The notes beneath the pieces are model-generated. The model was not told where the DNA came from. It made no database searches and saw only the letters and a list, made by a program, of their open reading frames with translations. The position numbers were made by a program, and so were the translations under genes. Below are positions 1 to 9,003 of a stretch of 9,142 bases of DNA, one piece after another. How positions within the stretch are numbered: the first letter of the stretch is position 1; each line of letters begins with the position of its first letter. Source of the DNA: Oscillospiraceae bacterium (GTDB taxonomy: Bacteria; Bacillota; Clostridia; Oscillospirales; Oscillospiraceae); NCBI GenBank assembly GCA_016296045.1, contig JAEDKB010000048.1:1-9142 (forward strand), given 5' to 3'.

Positions 1-85
1 TATGTCATTCTGAGGAACGAAGTGACGAAGAATCTTTTCTCTATCGATAGTGCGAAGATCCTTCGCTGACGCTCAGGATGACATA
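1..85. repeat. Palindromic intergenic element, copy 1 (full, 85 bp)
   Basis: This is a full copy of an imperfect palindrome. The ends are TATGTCATTCTGAG and, read on the other strand, TATGTCATCCTGAG, which match at 13 of 14 positions. The inner arms (CGAAGAATCTT against CGAAGGATCTT) also pair. The left arm is 36 nt (1-36) and the right arm 31 nt (55-85), so the left arm has about 5 extra bases. The centre carries the perfect 10-bp palindrome CTATCGATAG at 41-50. The whole unit can fold into one long hairpin on either strand. It contains no plausible gene. It resembles a MITE- or REP-like non-autonomous repeat; no transposase is present in the window. The copy may start before the window edge. 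Confidence 0.85.
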
Positions 86-120
86 CAAATAACATTTACA
101 ATACAGGAAAGACGACAGCA

Positions 121-205
121 TTTGTCATTCTGAGGAGCGAAGTGACGAAGAATCTTTTCTCTATCGATAGTGCGAAGATCCTTCGCTGACGCTCAGGATG
201 ACATA
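121..205. repeat. Palindromic intergenic element, copy 2 (full, 85 bp)
   Basis: The copy is identical to copy 1 except for T instead of A at its second base (122) and G instead of A at 137. It lies inside the second unit of a 120-bp tandem duplication and is followed by the same 35-bp non-palindromic spacer (206-240) as copy 1 (86-120). Confidence 0.85.
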
Positions 206-240
206 CAAATAACATTTACAATACAGGAAAGACGACAGCA

Positions 241-276
241 TTTGTCATTCTGAGGAACGAAGTGACGAAGAATCTT
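241..276. repeat. Palindromic element, half copy 3 (left arm only)
   Basis: Only the 36-nt left arm is present. It stops exactly at AATCTT, where the arm ends, with no central CTATCGATAG and no right arm. Unrelated sequence (277-291) follows before copy 4. It has the T-type second base of copy 2 but the A of copy 1 at the 257 position. It looks like the truncated third unit of the tandem array. Confidence 0.75.
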
Positions 277-291
277 CCCACCGTTTTCCCC

Positions 292-376
292 TATGTCATT
301 CTGAGGAACGAAGTGACGAAGAATCTTTTCTCTATCGATAGTGCGAGGATCCTTCGCTGACGCTCAGGATGACATA
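292..376. repeat. Palindromic intergenic element, copy 4 (full, 85 bp)
   Basis: This full copy has the same arms and centre as copy 1. The one difference I see is GAGGATCC in place of GAAGATCC at the start of the right arm. It is followed by unrelated sequence, not by the 35-bp spacer, so it is an independent copy outside the 120-bp tandem. It is the copy nearest the end of mutS and would be transcribed as a hairpin in the mutS 3' region if transcription runs on. Confidence 0.85.
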
Positions 377-429
377 CGGGGAGGGGCGAAAAGGTTCTTC
401 ACAAACGCCGGAACGTCAGGCTGAAAAAG

Positions 430-3021
<2,592 letters not shown>

Positions 3022-3023
3022 AT

Positions 3024-3033
3024 GGAGGCCTCC
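3024..3033 (-). promoter_or_regulatory. mutS ribosome binding site inside a perfect palindrome
   Basis: The minus strand reads GGAGGCCTCC followed by two bases and ATG. GGAGG (3029-3033) sits 7 nt before the mutS start, which fixes that start. The Shine-Dalgarno site is followed directly by its own complement, so a short 3-bp hairpin or partial masking is possible but should be weak. Confidence 0.6.
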
Positions 3034-3060
3034 GTTTCAGTAGTGTGGGGTGAGGTTCGG

Positions 3061-4461
3061 TTACAGCTTGCCGATCAGGCTCCACGTTGTGCAGTCGGTG
3101 ATCGTCACGTCGATAAACTGCCCGATGAGGCTGTCGCTTCCGGAAAAACGAACCAGTCTGCCGCCGTCGGTGCGGCCGGTCAGAAGCTCGCCGTCCCTGC
3201 CGTCTGCCAGAATGCGGACGGTTTTTCCGATATAGGCGCGGTGCTTTTCCTCGGAAATGCGGTTTTGCAGCGCGATCAGGCGGTCAAAACGGCGATTTTT
3301 ATCCGCTTTGGAAAACGGATCGTCCATCAAAGCGGCCGGAGTGCCGGCACGCGGAGAGAAAATAAAGGTAAACAGCGCGTCATAGCGCACCTGCTCGATG
3401 AGGCGGAGGGTATCTTCAAACTCCTCCTCCGTTTCGCCGGGGAAGCCGACGATGACATCGCTTGTCAGCACCAGATCGGGCATGAGCGACCTTCCGTAGT
3501 CCACCAGAGACAGATACTGCGCGCTGTCATAGTGACGGTTCATGGCCTTGAGAACGCGGTCGTTGCCGGACTGGAAGGGCAGATGAAACTGCTTGCAGAT
3601 CTTCGGATAGGCGGCAATTGTGTCAAAGAGCTTGTGACCGGCATCCTTCGGATGGCTGGTCATAAAACGCAGACGGAACTCACCGTCCAGCGAAGCCACG
3701 GCTGCCATCAGATCGGCAAAGTCCACGCCGAGCTTCAGATCCTTGCCGTAGGAATTGACGTTCTGCCCGAGCAGGGTGATCTCCTTGTAGCCCTGAGCGA
3801 TCAGCTCCCGACATTCGCTCAAAATGTCCTCCGGCAGACGGGAGCGTTCGCGTCCGCGGACGTAGGGAACGATGCAGTAGGAGCAGAAATTGTTGCAGCC
3901 GTACATGACCGACACCCACGCCTTGAGCGAATTCGTGCGCGAAACGGGAATTCCCTCCGCAATCGAGCCGGCGCTGTCCTCCACGGCGAAGACGCGCTTT
4001 TTGCCCTTGAGGACGCGCAGCAGCAGTTCGGGAAATTCCCAAAGATGATGGGTGGAAAAAACGCCATCGACATAGGGGTAGGACTTTTTGATGCGCTCGA
4101 CGACGGCCGGCTGACCCATCATGCAGCCGCACAGGAAAATTTTCTGGCGCGGATGGCGGCGCTTGGTATGCGTCAGCGCGCCGACGTTGCCGAAAACGCG
4201 CTGCTCGGCATGCTCGCGGATGGCGCAGGTGTTCAGAACGATCACGTCCGCGCCCTCCTCGGTGTCGGTCATGCCGTAGCCGGCGGCCTCCAGCATACCG
4301 CGGATGCGTTCGGAATCGGCCTCGTTTTGCTGGCAGCCGTAGGTATCGACAAAGGCCACGGGCGTGATGCCCTGCGCGGCCCAGAATTCTTTGATCTCAC
4401 CGCAAAATTGCGCCTGAAGGCGAAGCTGCTCGGGAGAAATGACAGTGGTTTTTGTTTCCAA
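3061..4461 (-). CDS. miaB: tRNA-2-methylthio-N6-dimethylallyladenosine synthase MiaB
   Basis: MiaB is a radical-SAM methylthiotransferase that adds the 2-methylthio group to i6A at position 37 of tRNAs reading UNN codons. From the TTG start at 4461 it has 466 residues. The N-terminal UPF0004 domain has three cysteines for the auxiliary 4Fe-4S cluster: TYGCQQN, NTCAIRE and the second Cys of LCGCMMG (residues 43, 79 and 113). The radical-SAM motif is MYGCNNFCSYC (Cys 189, 193, 196). A TRAM-like RNA-binding tail (about 408-466) starts at YIGKTVRIL. TYGCQQNEAD and HLPFQSGND favour MiaB over MtaB or RimO. The frame is open to a GTG at 4494, but that codon lies at or before the predicted transcription start. 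The TTG at 4459-4461 has GGAGG 8 nt upstream, so I prefer it. It is the first gene of a miaB-mutS operon. Confidence 0.95.
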   Translation of the reverse strand: METKTTVISPEQLRLQAQFCGEIKEFWAAQGITPVAFVDTYGCQQNEADSERIRGMLEAAGYGMTDTEEGADVIVLNTCAIREHAEQRVFGNVGALTHTKRRHPRQKIFLCGCMMGQPAVVERIKKSYPYVDGVFSTHHLWEFPELLLRVLKGKKRVFAVEDSAGSIAEGIPVSRTNSLKAWVSVMYGCNNFCSYCIVPYVRGRERSRLPEDILSECRELIAQGYKEITLLGQNVNSYGKDLKLGVDFADLMAAVASLDGEFRLRFMTSHPKDAGHKLFDTIAAYPKICKQFHLPFQSGNDRVLKAMNRHYDSAQYLSLVDYGRSLMPDLVLTSDVIVGFPGETEEEFEDTLRLIEQVRYDALFTFIFSPRAGTPAALMDDPFSKADKNRRFDRLIALQNRISEEKHRAYIGKTVRILADGRDGELLTGRTDGGRLVRFSGSDSLIGQFIDVTITDCTTWSLIGKL

Positions 4462-4469
4462 ATGAAAAT

Positions 4470-4474
4470 CCTCC
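4470..4474 (-). promoter_or_regulatory. miaB Shine-Dalgarno site deciding a TTG start
   Basis: GGAGG on the minus strand is followed by ATTTTCAT and TTG, a spacing of 8 nt. The upstream GTG at 4492-4494 has no comparable site and is too close to the promoter's -10 box. Confidence 0.7.
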
Positions 4475-4497
4475 GAAAAGTGATATTTCAACACTTT

Positions 4498-4526
4498 ATT
4501 CTACCATTTTTTCGCCTGTAATGCAA
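4498..4526 (-). promoter_or_regulatory. Sigma-A-type promoter of miaB-mutS
   Basis: On the minus strand the -35 TTGCAT (4521-4526) is separated by exactly 17 nt from the -10 TAGAAT (4498-4503). Predicted transcription start is near 4491, giving a leader of about 30 nt to the TTG start of miaB. It sits back to back with the plus-strand promoter at 4585-4613. Confidence 0.75.
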
Positions 4527-4549
4527 GGGAAAACGCCGAAGATTTCTTC

Positions 4550-4559
4550 CTGCCGGCAG
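4550..4559. promoter_or_regulatory. Short palindrome between divergent promoters, possible operator
   Basis: CTGCCGGCAG is a perfect 10-bp palindrome centred about 28 bp from the miaB -35 box and 30 bp from the -35 box of the DUF3810 operon. Its near-midway position suggests a binding site for a dimeric regulator, but a 10-bp palindrome in GC-rich DNA can occur by chance. Confidence 0.25.
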
Positions 4560-4584
4560 CGGAGGGCAGAGAAAAACAGCGCTC

Positions 4585-4613
4585 TTGAAAAAAGATTCGG
4601 CATGAGGTATACT
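4585..4613 (+). promoter_or_regulatory. Sigma-A-type promoter of the DUF3810-MFS operon
   Basis: The -35 TTGAAA (4585-4590) is separated by 17 nt from the -10 TATACT (4608-4613), a near-consensus promoter. Transcription should start near 4620, which gives a leader of about 30 nt and places candidate starts at 4452 and 4602 before the transcript, supporting the ATG at 4650. Confidence 0.8.
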
Positions 4614-4649
4614 GAAAACAACAAACCGCTGTCTTTTGAGGGTATTGCT

Positions 4650-5720
4650 ATGACAAAAAACATCGTGCGTATCACCACCTCCGTCGGACTGCTGATTCTG
4701 ACGGGCGTGATGGTTTTACTCGCAAAGTACATAAATCCCGTGATTTTTTCGTTTTATCCGGCGCTGTCGCGCAGCATCGTAGGGGTGCTTGCCACCATGA
4801 CCTCCGTGCTGCCCGTGCCGCTGTGTGAGCTGCTGCTTGCCGCGCTGATCGTCTGGATGATCGTTTCTCTGATCCGCGACATCGTCAGACGGCGCCTGCT
4901 TCGGTGGGTGACGGGCGTGCTGCTGATCGGAAGCCTGCTGCTGACGGCCTTTGTGGGCATCTGGGGGCTGAATTACTACGCGCCGCCCATGAACGAGCGG
5001 CTCAATCTGCCCGATCCGGGCTATACCGCGCAGGAGCTTGCCGAAGCGACCTCCTATTATCTTGACATGGCAAATGAATATGCGCCGCAGGTTGCGCGCA
5101 ATGCCGACGGGACGATGCGTGAGGTCGATTTTGACACGCTCTCCGATGCGGCAGGTGAGGGCTACGAGGTGCTCGGCAAAACGATGGACGAATTTGACGG
5201 CGCTGCCGTGGGCGTGAAAAAGCTCCTGTCCAGCCCGATTCAGGGAAAGATCGGCATGACCGGCGCGTTCATCTGCCTGACCGGAGAAAGCTGCGTCAGT
5301 TCGACGACCTACACGGCGAATCTGCCCTTTACCATGTGCCATGAGATCGGTCATGCCATGGCGTTCGCAAGAGAAAATGAGGCAAATTTTGCCGCCTTCC
5401 TTGCCTGCAGCGCCAATGAATCTCCGGTATTTCGGTATTCGGGCTATTATTCCGCGTTCCGCTACTGCTTCAACGCGCTCTGGCAAACGGATCGAAACGC
5501 GGCGCAGGAGCTTCAGAAGCGCGTGTGCGCGGAGGTCAAGGCGGATATTCTCGCGGCGCAGGCGCATTATGCGGAGCTTGAAAATGACACGGCGAAGGAG
5601 CTTACCGATCAGGTCTATGACAGCTATCTGAAAAGCTTTTCCGTGGAATCGGGCGTGCAGTCCTACGGAGAAGTAACCGATCTGCTCCTTTCATGGTACT
5701 TTACGAGGTTACGCTCATGA
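4650..5720 (+). CDS. DUF3810-type membrane protein with HExxH metallopeptidase motif
   Basis: The protein has 356 residues. Three hydrophobic segments lie near the N-terminus (about 8-26, 54-75 and 88-108). A soluble region of about 245 residues follows, probably outside the cell. That region holds TMCHEIGHAMAFARENEANF: an HExxH zinc-site motif (His231-His235), with Glu242/Glu244 in the following ENEANF as a candidate third ligand. The HExxH-GFA-E-x-EANF pattern is how I recognise the DUF3810 family; substrate and activity of that family are unknown to me, and proteolysis is inferred from the motif. The ATG at 4650 has GAGGG (4638-4642) 7 nt upstream and fits the mapped promoter; longer readings of the frame do not. 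It is first in a two-gene operon. Its TGA stop overlaps the next gene's ATG, so production of the two is probably coupled. Confidence 0.82.
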   Translation: MTKNIVRITTSVGLLILTGVMVLLAKYINPVIFSFYPALSRSIVGVLATMTSVLPVPLCELLLAALIVWMIVSLIRDIVRRRLLRWVTGVLLIGSLLLTAFVGIWGLNYYAPPMNERLNLPDPGYTAQELAEATSYYLDMANEYAPQVARNADGTMREVDFDTLSDAAGEGYEVLGKTMDEFDGAAVGVKKLLSSPIQGKIGMTGAFICLTGESCVSSTTYTANLPFTMCHEIGHAMAFARENEANFAAFLACSANESPVFRYSGYYSAFRYCFNALWQTDRNAAQELQKRVCAEVKADILAAQAHYAELENDTAKELTDQVYDSYLKSFSVESGVQSYGEVTDLLLSWYFTRLRS

Positions 5721-6922
5721 AAAAAGGACAGAATTCGACCCTGCAATATACTTTTTTGCAGGCAATGCTCTGGGCGACCTACGGCTTTTTGTTTTCCTAC
5801 GCCAATCCCTTTCTGACGGAAAAGCTCGGTCTGTCCGATACGCTTTCGGGCATCATTCTCTGCGCGGCGACGGGTGCGTCGTGCCTGCTCCAGCCGGTGC
5901 TGACGGCGGCAACAGACCGCACGCGATTGAATGTGCGTTGGGTGCTGCTGCTTTCAAGCGCCTTTACCGCGATATGCGCCGGAGCGTCGATGGCAGAGCT
6001 TCCCATTGCGGCGACGACGGTATTGTTTGCAGGCGCTTGCGTGGGCTTGCAGGTGCTTCCGTCGTTTACCAACGCGCTCGGTATGGCGCGGATGCGCAGC
6101 GGGGAGCAGATCAATTTCGGCCTTTCACGCGGTGTCGGTTCCATCTGCTTCGGTGTGTCGGCACGGCTTGCGCCGATCGCCATTGCGCATATGGGGCTGA
6201 ACGGCGTTCCGGCTGCCGGAGGGACGACGGCGCTGTTGTTTCTGGTCGCGGTGCTGGTGATGAAGGAGAACCGCAGCCTGCGCGGTGCGCAGAGTGCCGA
6301 TACCGAAAGCGAACCGTCTCCGGCGGCGGAGTTTTTCCGCAAGCATAAAAAATTCGTCGGAATGCTCCTTGCGGCGGTGCTGCTGTATGTCGGGCATAAC
6401 GTGCTGAGCAACTGTATGCTCCGCATCGCGCAGAGCAAGCTGACAAACGCCGCGCTGGAGGAGGCGACCGGCGTGCAGGGAACGGCGCTTCTGATTGCCG
6501 CGCTGGTCGAGCTGCCGACGATGTTCCTGTTTACCAATATCGTCAAGAAAATTCGGTGTGATATTTTGCTGTTTGCCTCCTGCGTGTTTATGACGCTGCG
6601 GCTGCTGCTGTCGCTGGTGCTGCCGGGAGCGGTCGGTCTGTATATCGCGCAGACGGCGCAGATGCTCGGCTATGCCGTGTTTGCCGTGAGCACGGTCTAT
6701 TACGCAGGCTCGGTCATTGAAAAGCGCAATGTCGTCAAGGGGCAGACCTACCTCGGAACGGCAAATACGCTCGGCTGTATGTTTGCCTATGCGCTCGGCG
6801 GCACGCTGATTGACGCGGTGGGCGTGAGCAATATGCTGCTGGTCTGCATTGCCGTTTCCGTCGTCGGCTGTGCGCTGGCGCTGCTGTGTCTGGAACGTGT
6901 GGAAAAAACCGTCGGCGCGTAA
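5717..6922 (+). CDS. MFS transporter (LacY-like / MFS_1_like family)
   Basis: The predicted integral membrane carrier has 401 residues. About twelve hydrophobic segments form two halves split by a charged cytoplasmic loop at about 183-213, as expected for the major facilitator superfamily. The N-terminal half has the features of the oligosaccharide:H+ symporter/nucleoside permease branch: helix 1 rich in aromatic residues (LWATYGFLFSYANPF) and helix 5 with NFGLSRGVGSICFG (133-146), comparable to the R-x-WGS region of that branch. The substrate cannot be read from sequence; sugars, nucleosides or drugs are all possible. The start is the ATG at 5717, which overlaps the DUF3810 stop as ATGA and has GAGG at 5705-5708, 8 nt upstream. 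An ATG at 5693 in frame is less likely because it lacks a good ribosome site and deepens the overlap. Confidence 0.85.
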   Translation: MKKGQNSTLQYTFLQAMLWATYGFLFSYANPFLTEKLGLSDTLSGIILCAATGASCLLQPVLTAATDRTRLNVRWVLLLSSAFTAICAGASMAELPIAATTVLFAGACVGLQVLPSFTNALGMARMRSGEQINFGLSRGVGSICFGVSARLAPIAIAHMGLNGVPAAGGTTALLFLVAVLVMKENRSLRGAQSADTESEPSPAAEFFRKHKKFVGMLLAAVLLYVGHNVLSNCMLRIAQSKLTNAALEEATGVQGTALLIAALVELPTMFLFTNIVKKIRCDILLFASCVFMTLRLLLSLVLPGAVGLYIAQTAQMLGYAVFAVSTVYYAGSVIEKRNVVKGQTYLGTANTLGCMFAYALGGTLIDAVGVSNMLLVCIAVSVVGCALALLCLERVEKTVGA

Positions 6923-6929
6923 TAAAATC

Positions 6930-6956
6930 GGGCTTCGCAAATGTAATACGAAGCCC
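6930..6956. terminator. Hairpin between convergent operons
   Basis: GGGCTTCG (6930-6937) and CGAAGCCC (6949-6956) form a perfect 8-bp stem with an 11-nt loop, 7 nt after the MFS stop codon. On the plus strand no U tract follows. On the minus strand the stem is followed by GATTTTATT, so it would serve better as a back-up terminator for transcription arriving from folC. A shared bidirectional role is possible. Confidence 0.5.
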
Positions 6957-6961
6957 CCGTA

Positions 6962-7045
6962 TATGTCATTCTGAGGAACGAAGTGACGAAGAATCTTTTT
7001 GCTATCGATAGTGCGAAGATCCTTCGCATTCGCTCAGGATGACAT
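6962..7045. repeat. Palindromic intergenic element, copy 5 (solitary)
   Basis: This is the same family as the copies at 1-376, with the same TGTCATTCTGAGG end, the CTATCGATAG centre and a GATGACAT right end. It has small differences: TTTTTGCTATCG before the centre, CGCATTCGCTC instead of CGCTGACGCTC in the right arm, and the last base pair of the palindrome changed. It lies alone between two convergent operons, flanked by the 6930-6956 hairpin and the folC terminator. The 35-bp spacer seen in the tandem copies is absent here, which helps define the element's borders. Confidence 0.85.
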
Positions 7046-7075
7046 GGAAAGAAATCTTTCTGTCAGATATTCGTA

Positions 7076-7118
7076 TAAAAAGCGGAAGAAAACACAAATT
7101 GATGTGTTTTCTTCCGCT
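7076..7118 (-). terminator. Intrinsic terminator of the folT-folC operon
   Basis: AGCGGAAGAAAACACA (7081-7096) and its exact complement (7103-7118) form a perfect 16-bp stem with a 6-nt loop. On the minus strand the stem is followed by a U run (TTTTATACG, with the stem's last T making five). It begins 7 nt after the folC stop, so it ends the folate operon. Confidence 0.88.
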
Positions 7119-7125
7119 ATTATCT

Positions 7126-8406
7126 TTAGCCGCATGGCGTTGTCTCTGCTTTTACCGTTTCGCGGATGGTTCCGACCATATAGAGGCTGCCGAAGGCGAG
7201 GACCGCGTCATCTGCGTCGGTCTGCTCCATGGCAAGGCGCACCCCCTGCGCCACATCGTCACAGCAGGAAACCGGCTTTCCGAAACCGGAGAGCATTTCC
7301 GCAAGGGAGGCGGCCTTCAGCGCACGGGGATTGTCGGGCGTGACCGCCACAAAACGGGAGATATACGGGGCGATGCACGAAAACATTTCCCCAAAATCCT
7401 TATCCGCCATCACACCGGTGAGGGCGGTGATTTTTTTGCCCGACAGATAGGTTCGGACATTTTCCGTCAGGGCGGCGATACACTGCGGATTGTGACCGCC
7501 GTCAACAATGAACAGCGGCTGTTCGGAAAGCAGCTCAAAACGCCCGGGCCACGAAACGGTTTTCAGCCCCCGGCGAACCGCGTCCTCCGAAATTTTCCAG
7601 CCCTTTTGCGTCAAAACATCGATTGCCGCCAGCGCGACGGCGGCGTTTTTCAGTTGGTGTCCGCCCAGAAGCGGAAGCTCCAGCTTCTTTCGCTCTCCGC
7701 AGTCAAACACCTGACCGTAGAGACTGTGGGAGTGCAGGCGGAGGCGCTCAAAATCCGCACGGTGGAGCACGGCACCCACGGCGGCGCACTTTTCTTCAAA
7801 AACGTGCTCGACACATTCTTCGCCGCGATAGATGACGACATCTCCGCCCTTGATGATGCCGGCCTTTGCGGCGGCGATCGCTTCGAGCGTATCGCCCAGT
7901 ACCTGCGTATGGTCAAGACCGATGTTGCAGATCACGGCGGCCTCCGGCGTGGAAATGACATTGGTGGAATCCAGCTCGCCGCCCAGACCGACCTCCAGCA
8001 CGACAAGGTCACATGAATGCCGCGCAAAATAGACCATGGCGACGGCGGTCACCAGTTCAAATTCCGTCGGCGCGTCTGCCATGGCGTCGGCATGGGGACG
8101 CACGGCTTCGGTGATTTCCGCCAGCTCCCCGTCGGGAATCATCGCGCCGTCCACCTGCATCCGCTCATTAAAGCAGGAAATATAGGGCGAGGTGTAAAGA
8201 CCCGTGCGGTAGCCGGCGGCGCGGAGAACCGATGCAAGCATGGCGGCGGTAGAGCCCTTGCCGTTGGTGCCCGCAATGTGAATAAATTTCAGTTGATTCT
8301 GAGGGTTTCCGAGCCGCCGCAGCAGCTCTCTTGTCCGCGAAAGTCCGGGAACAGAGCCCTTCCAGCTTACGCTGTGGATATAAGAAAGTGCCTCCGATAC
8401 AGTCAT
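7126..8406 (-). CDS. folC: Bifunctional folylpolyglutamate synthase / dihydrofolate synthase
   Basis: FolC is an ATP-dependent Mur-ligase-family enzyme of the cytoplasm. It adds glutamate to dihydropteroate and extends the gamma-glutamyl tail of reduced folates, which keeps them in the cell. The 426-residue length is typical. The ATP-binding loop is GTNGKGST (46-53). LEVGLGG (137-143) is the family motif, here followed by ELDSTN where many relatives have Arg in place of Glu144. GLDHTQVLG (163-171) and KAGIIK (181-186) are the central-domain motifs. VDGGHNP (301-307) begins the C-terminal domain, where VDGAHNP is commoner. The ATG at 8404-8406 lies 2 nt after the folT stop and has AAAGGA 8 nt upstream; the frame is open further upstream but would run across folT. 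Whether both synthase activities are present cannot be read here. The shared leader places it under THF riboswitch control. Confidence 0.95.
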   Translation of the reverse strand: MTVSEALSYIHSVSWKGSVPGLSRTRELLRRLGNPQNQLKFIHIAGTNGKGSTAAMLASVLRAAGYRTGLYTSPYISCFNERMQVDGAMIPDGELAEITEAVRPHADAMADAPTEFELVTAVAMVYFARHSCDLVVLEVGLGGELDSTNVISTPEAAVICNIGLDHTQVLGDTLEAIAAAKAGIIKGGDVVIYRGEECVEHVFEEKCAAVGAVLHRADFERLRLHSHSLYGQVFDCGERKKLELPLLGGHQLKNAAVALAAIDVLTQKGWKISEDAVRRGLKTVSWPGRFELLSEQPLFIVDGGHNPQCIAALTENVRTYLSGKKITALTGVMADKDFGEMFSCIAPYISRFVAVTPDNPRALKAASLAEMLSGFGKPVSCCDDVAQGVRLAMEQTDADDAVLAFGSLYMVGTIRETVKAETTPCG

Positions 8407-8408
8407 AA

Positions 8409-8972
8409 TCAGGATCCTTTGGTAAGAAGTTTTGTTTTTTTCAAAGCCGCGAAAATGGGCAGAGCGACCGTTGCCAGAACAATGGAAACGGCAATGCTGA
8501 GAAGCAGGCGATACCAGAACACACCGAAAATGAGCGCGTAGGTATAATAGCCATAGAGTGTTGCGTCCACATAGAATACCAGCGTGTTGAAAACGGAGGT
8601 AAGCATCCCCGTGACGATGCACGCGCCGTAGTAAAAATAGGGCTTGCGCTGCGAGAGCATCTTCTCATGGGTAAACTGCTTGGCAAAGAAGAAGACGCAC
8701 AGTCCGAACAGCAGACCGCGAAGCGCTTCCGGAAGCACCCACAGCATGGTGGTGGCGGTAAGGCCGTATTTCAGAAGCTGCTCCAAAAATGCCCCCAGCA
8801 AACCCACCAGAAAGGCGTCCACCGGCCCAAAGAACAGGGCGGCAAGAATGGTGGTTAGGGCGACAAAGGTGAGCTTCACGCCCGCAATTTCAACGGAAAG
8901 CATGGAAAGAGCGAAGAAAAGCGCGATGAGGATGGCATCGGTAACGATGCGCCGAACGGTGAATTTGGACAT
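8409..8972 (-). CDS. folT: Folate ECF transporter S component (FolT)
   Basis: This is the membrane substrate-binding subunit of a group II ECF transporter; it captures folate and works with a shared EcfT-EcfA-EcfA' module, none of which is in the window. The protein has 187 residues and about six hydrophobic helices, the size and form of S components. MSKFTVRRIVTDAILIALFF at the start, the small-residue-rich ALFFALSML in helix 1 (for EcfT contact, inferred from the family) and PEALRGLLFGL in the middle fit the FolT subgroup. The folate assignment gets its strongest support from context: a THF riboswitch upstream and folC 2 nt downstream. The start ATG (8970-8972) has an ideal AAGGAGG 8 nt upstream. 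An in-frame extension to 9113 would run through the riboswitch and is rejected. Confidence 0.92.
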   Translation of the reverse strand: MSKFTVRRIVTDAILIALFFALSMLSVEIAGVKLTFVALTTILAALFFGPVDAFLVGLLGAFLEQLLKYGLTATTMLWVLPEALRGLLFGLCVFFFAKQFTHEKMLSQRKPYFYYGACIVTGMLTSVFNTLVFYVDATLYGYYTYALIFGVFWYRLLLSIAVSIVLATVALPIFAALKKTKLLTKGS

Positions 8973-8979
8973 AAAAAAT

Positions 8980-9003
8980 TCCTCCTTAAAAAATGGGAGG
9001 AGG
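8980..9003 (-). promoter_or_regulatory. folT ribosome site and its anti-SD hairpin
   Basis: The folT Shine-Dalgarno AAGGAGG (8981-8987) is preceded on the transcript by CCTCCTCC (8996-9003). TCCTCC (8996-9001) pairs with GGAGGA (8980-8985), or in a shifted register CCTCCT (8998-9003) with AGGAGG (8981-8986), giving a 6-bp stem that hides the ribosome site. ATTTTTT follows the first form, so it might also end transcription weakly. This is the likely output part of the THF riboswitch. Confidence 0.6.

Larger units (their letters stand above)
1..276. repeat. 120-bp tandem repeat, about 2.3 units
   Basis: Units 1-120 and 121-240 differ at only two positions (2/122 and 17/137). A partial third unit (241-276) follows. 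Each unit is one 85-bp palindromic element plus a 35-bp spacer beginning CAAATAACATTTAC. The spacer is not part of the palindrome, so the array arose by tandem duplication of a locus, not by separate insertions. It may extend past the left edge. Nothing else is visible in this gene-free stretch. Confidence 0.85.

Noticed and set aside
1..376. CRISPR array
   Set aside because: Repeats recur at 120 bp with identical spacers and each repeat is an 85-bp palindrome; CRISPR repeats are much shorter with differing spacers, and no cas genes are present.
1..376. Insertion sequence remnants with coding capacity
   Set aside because: No open frame with transposase similarity exists in or near the repeats; they are too short to encode one.
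4452..4649. Longer DUF3810 protein starting at 4452 or 4602
   Set aside because: Both starts lie upstream of the predicted transcription start of the promoter at 4585-4613, and the added residues look like non-coding translation; GAGGG supports the ATG at 4650.
7039..8016. Plus-strand open frame of 325 codons starting in palindromic copy 5
   Set aside because: It starts at the repeat end, runs through the folC terminator and is antisense to folC; no homologous domain is visible.
8407..8622. N-terminal extension of folC by 72 codons
   Set aside because: It overlaps folT out of frame. The start at 8406 gives a standard FolC N-terminus and a 2-nt gap to folT.
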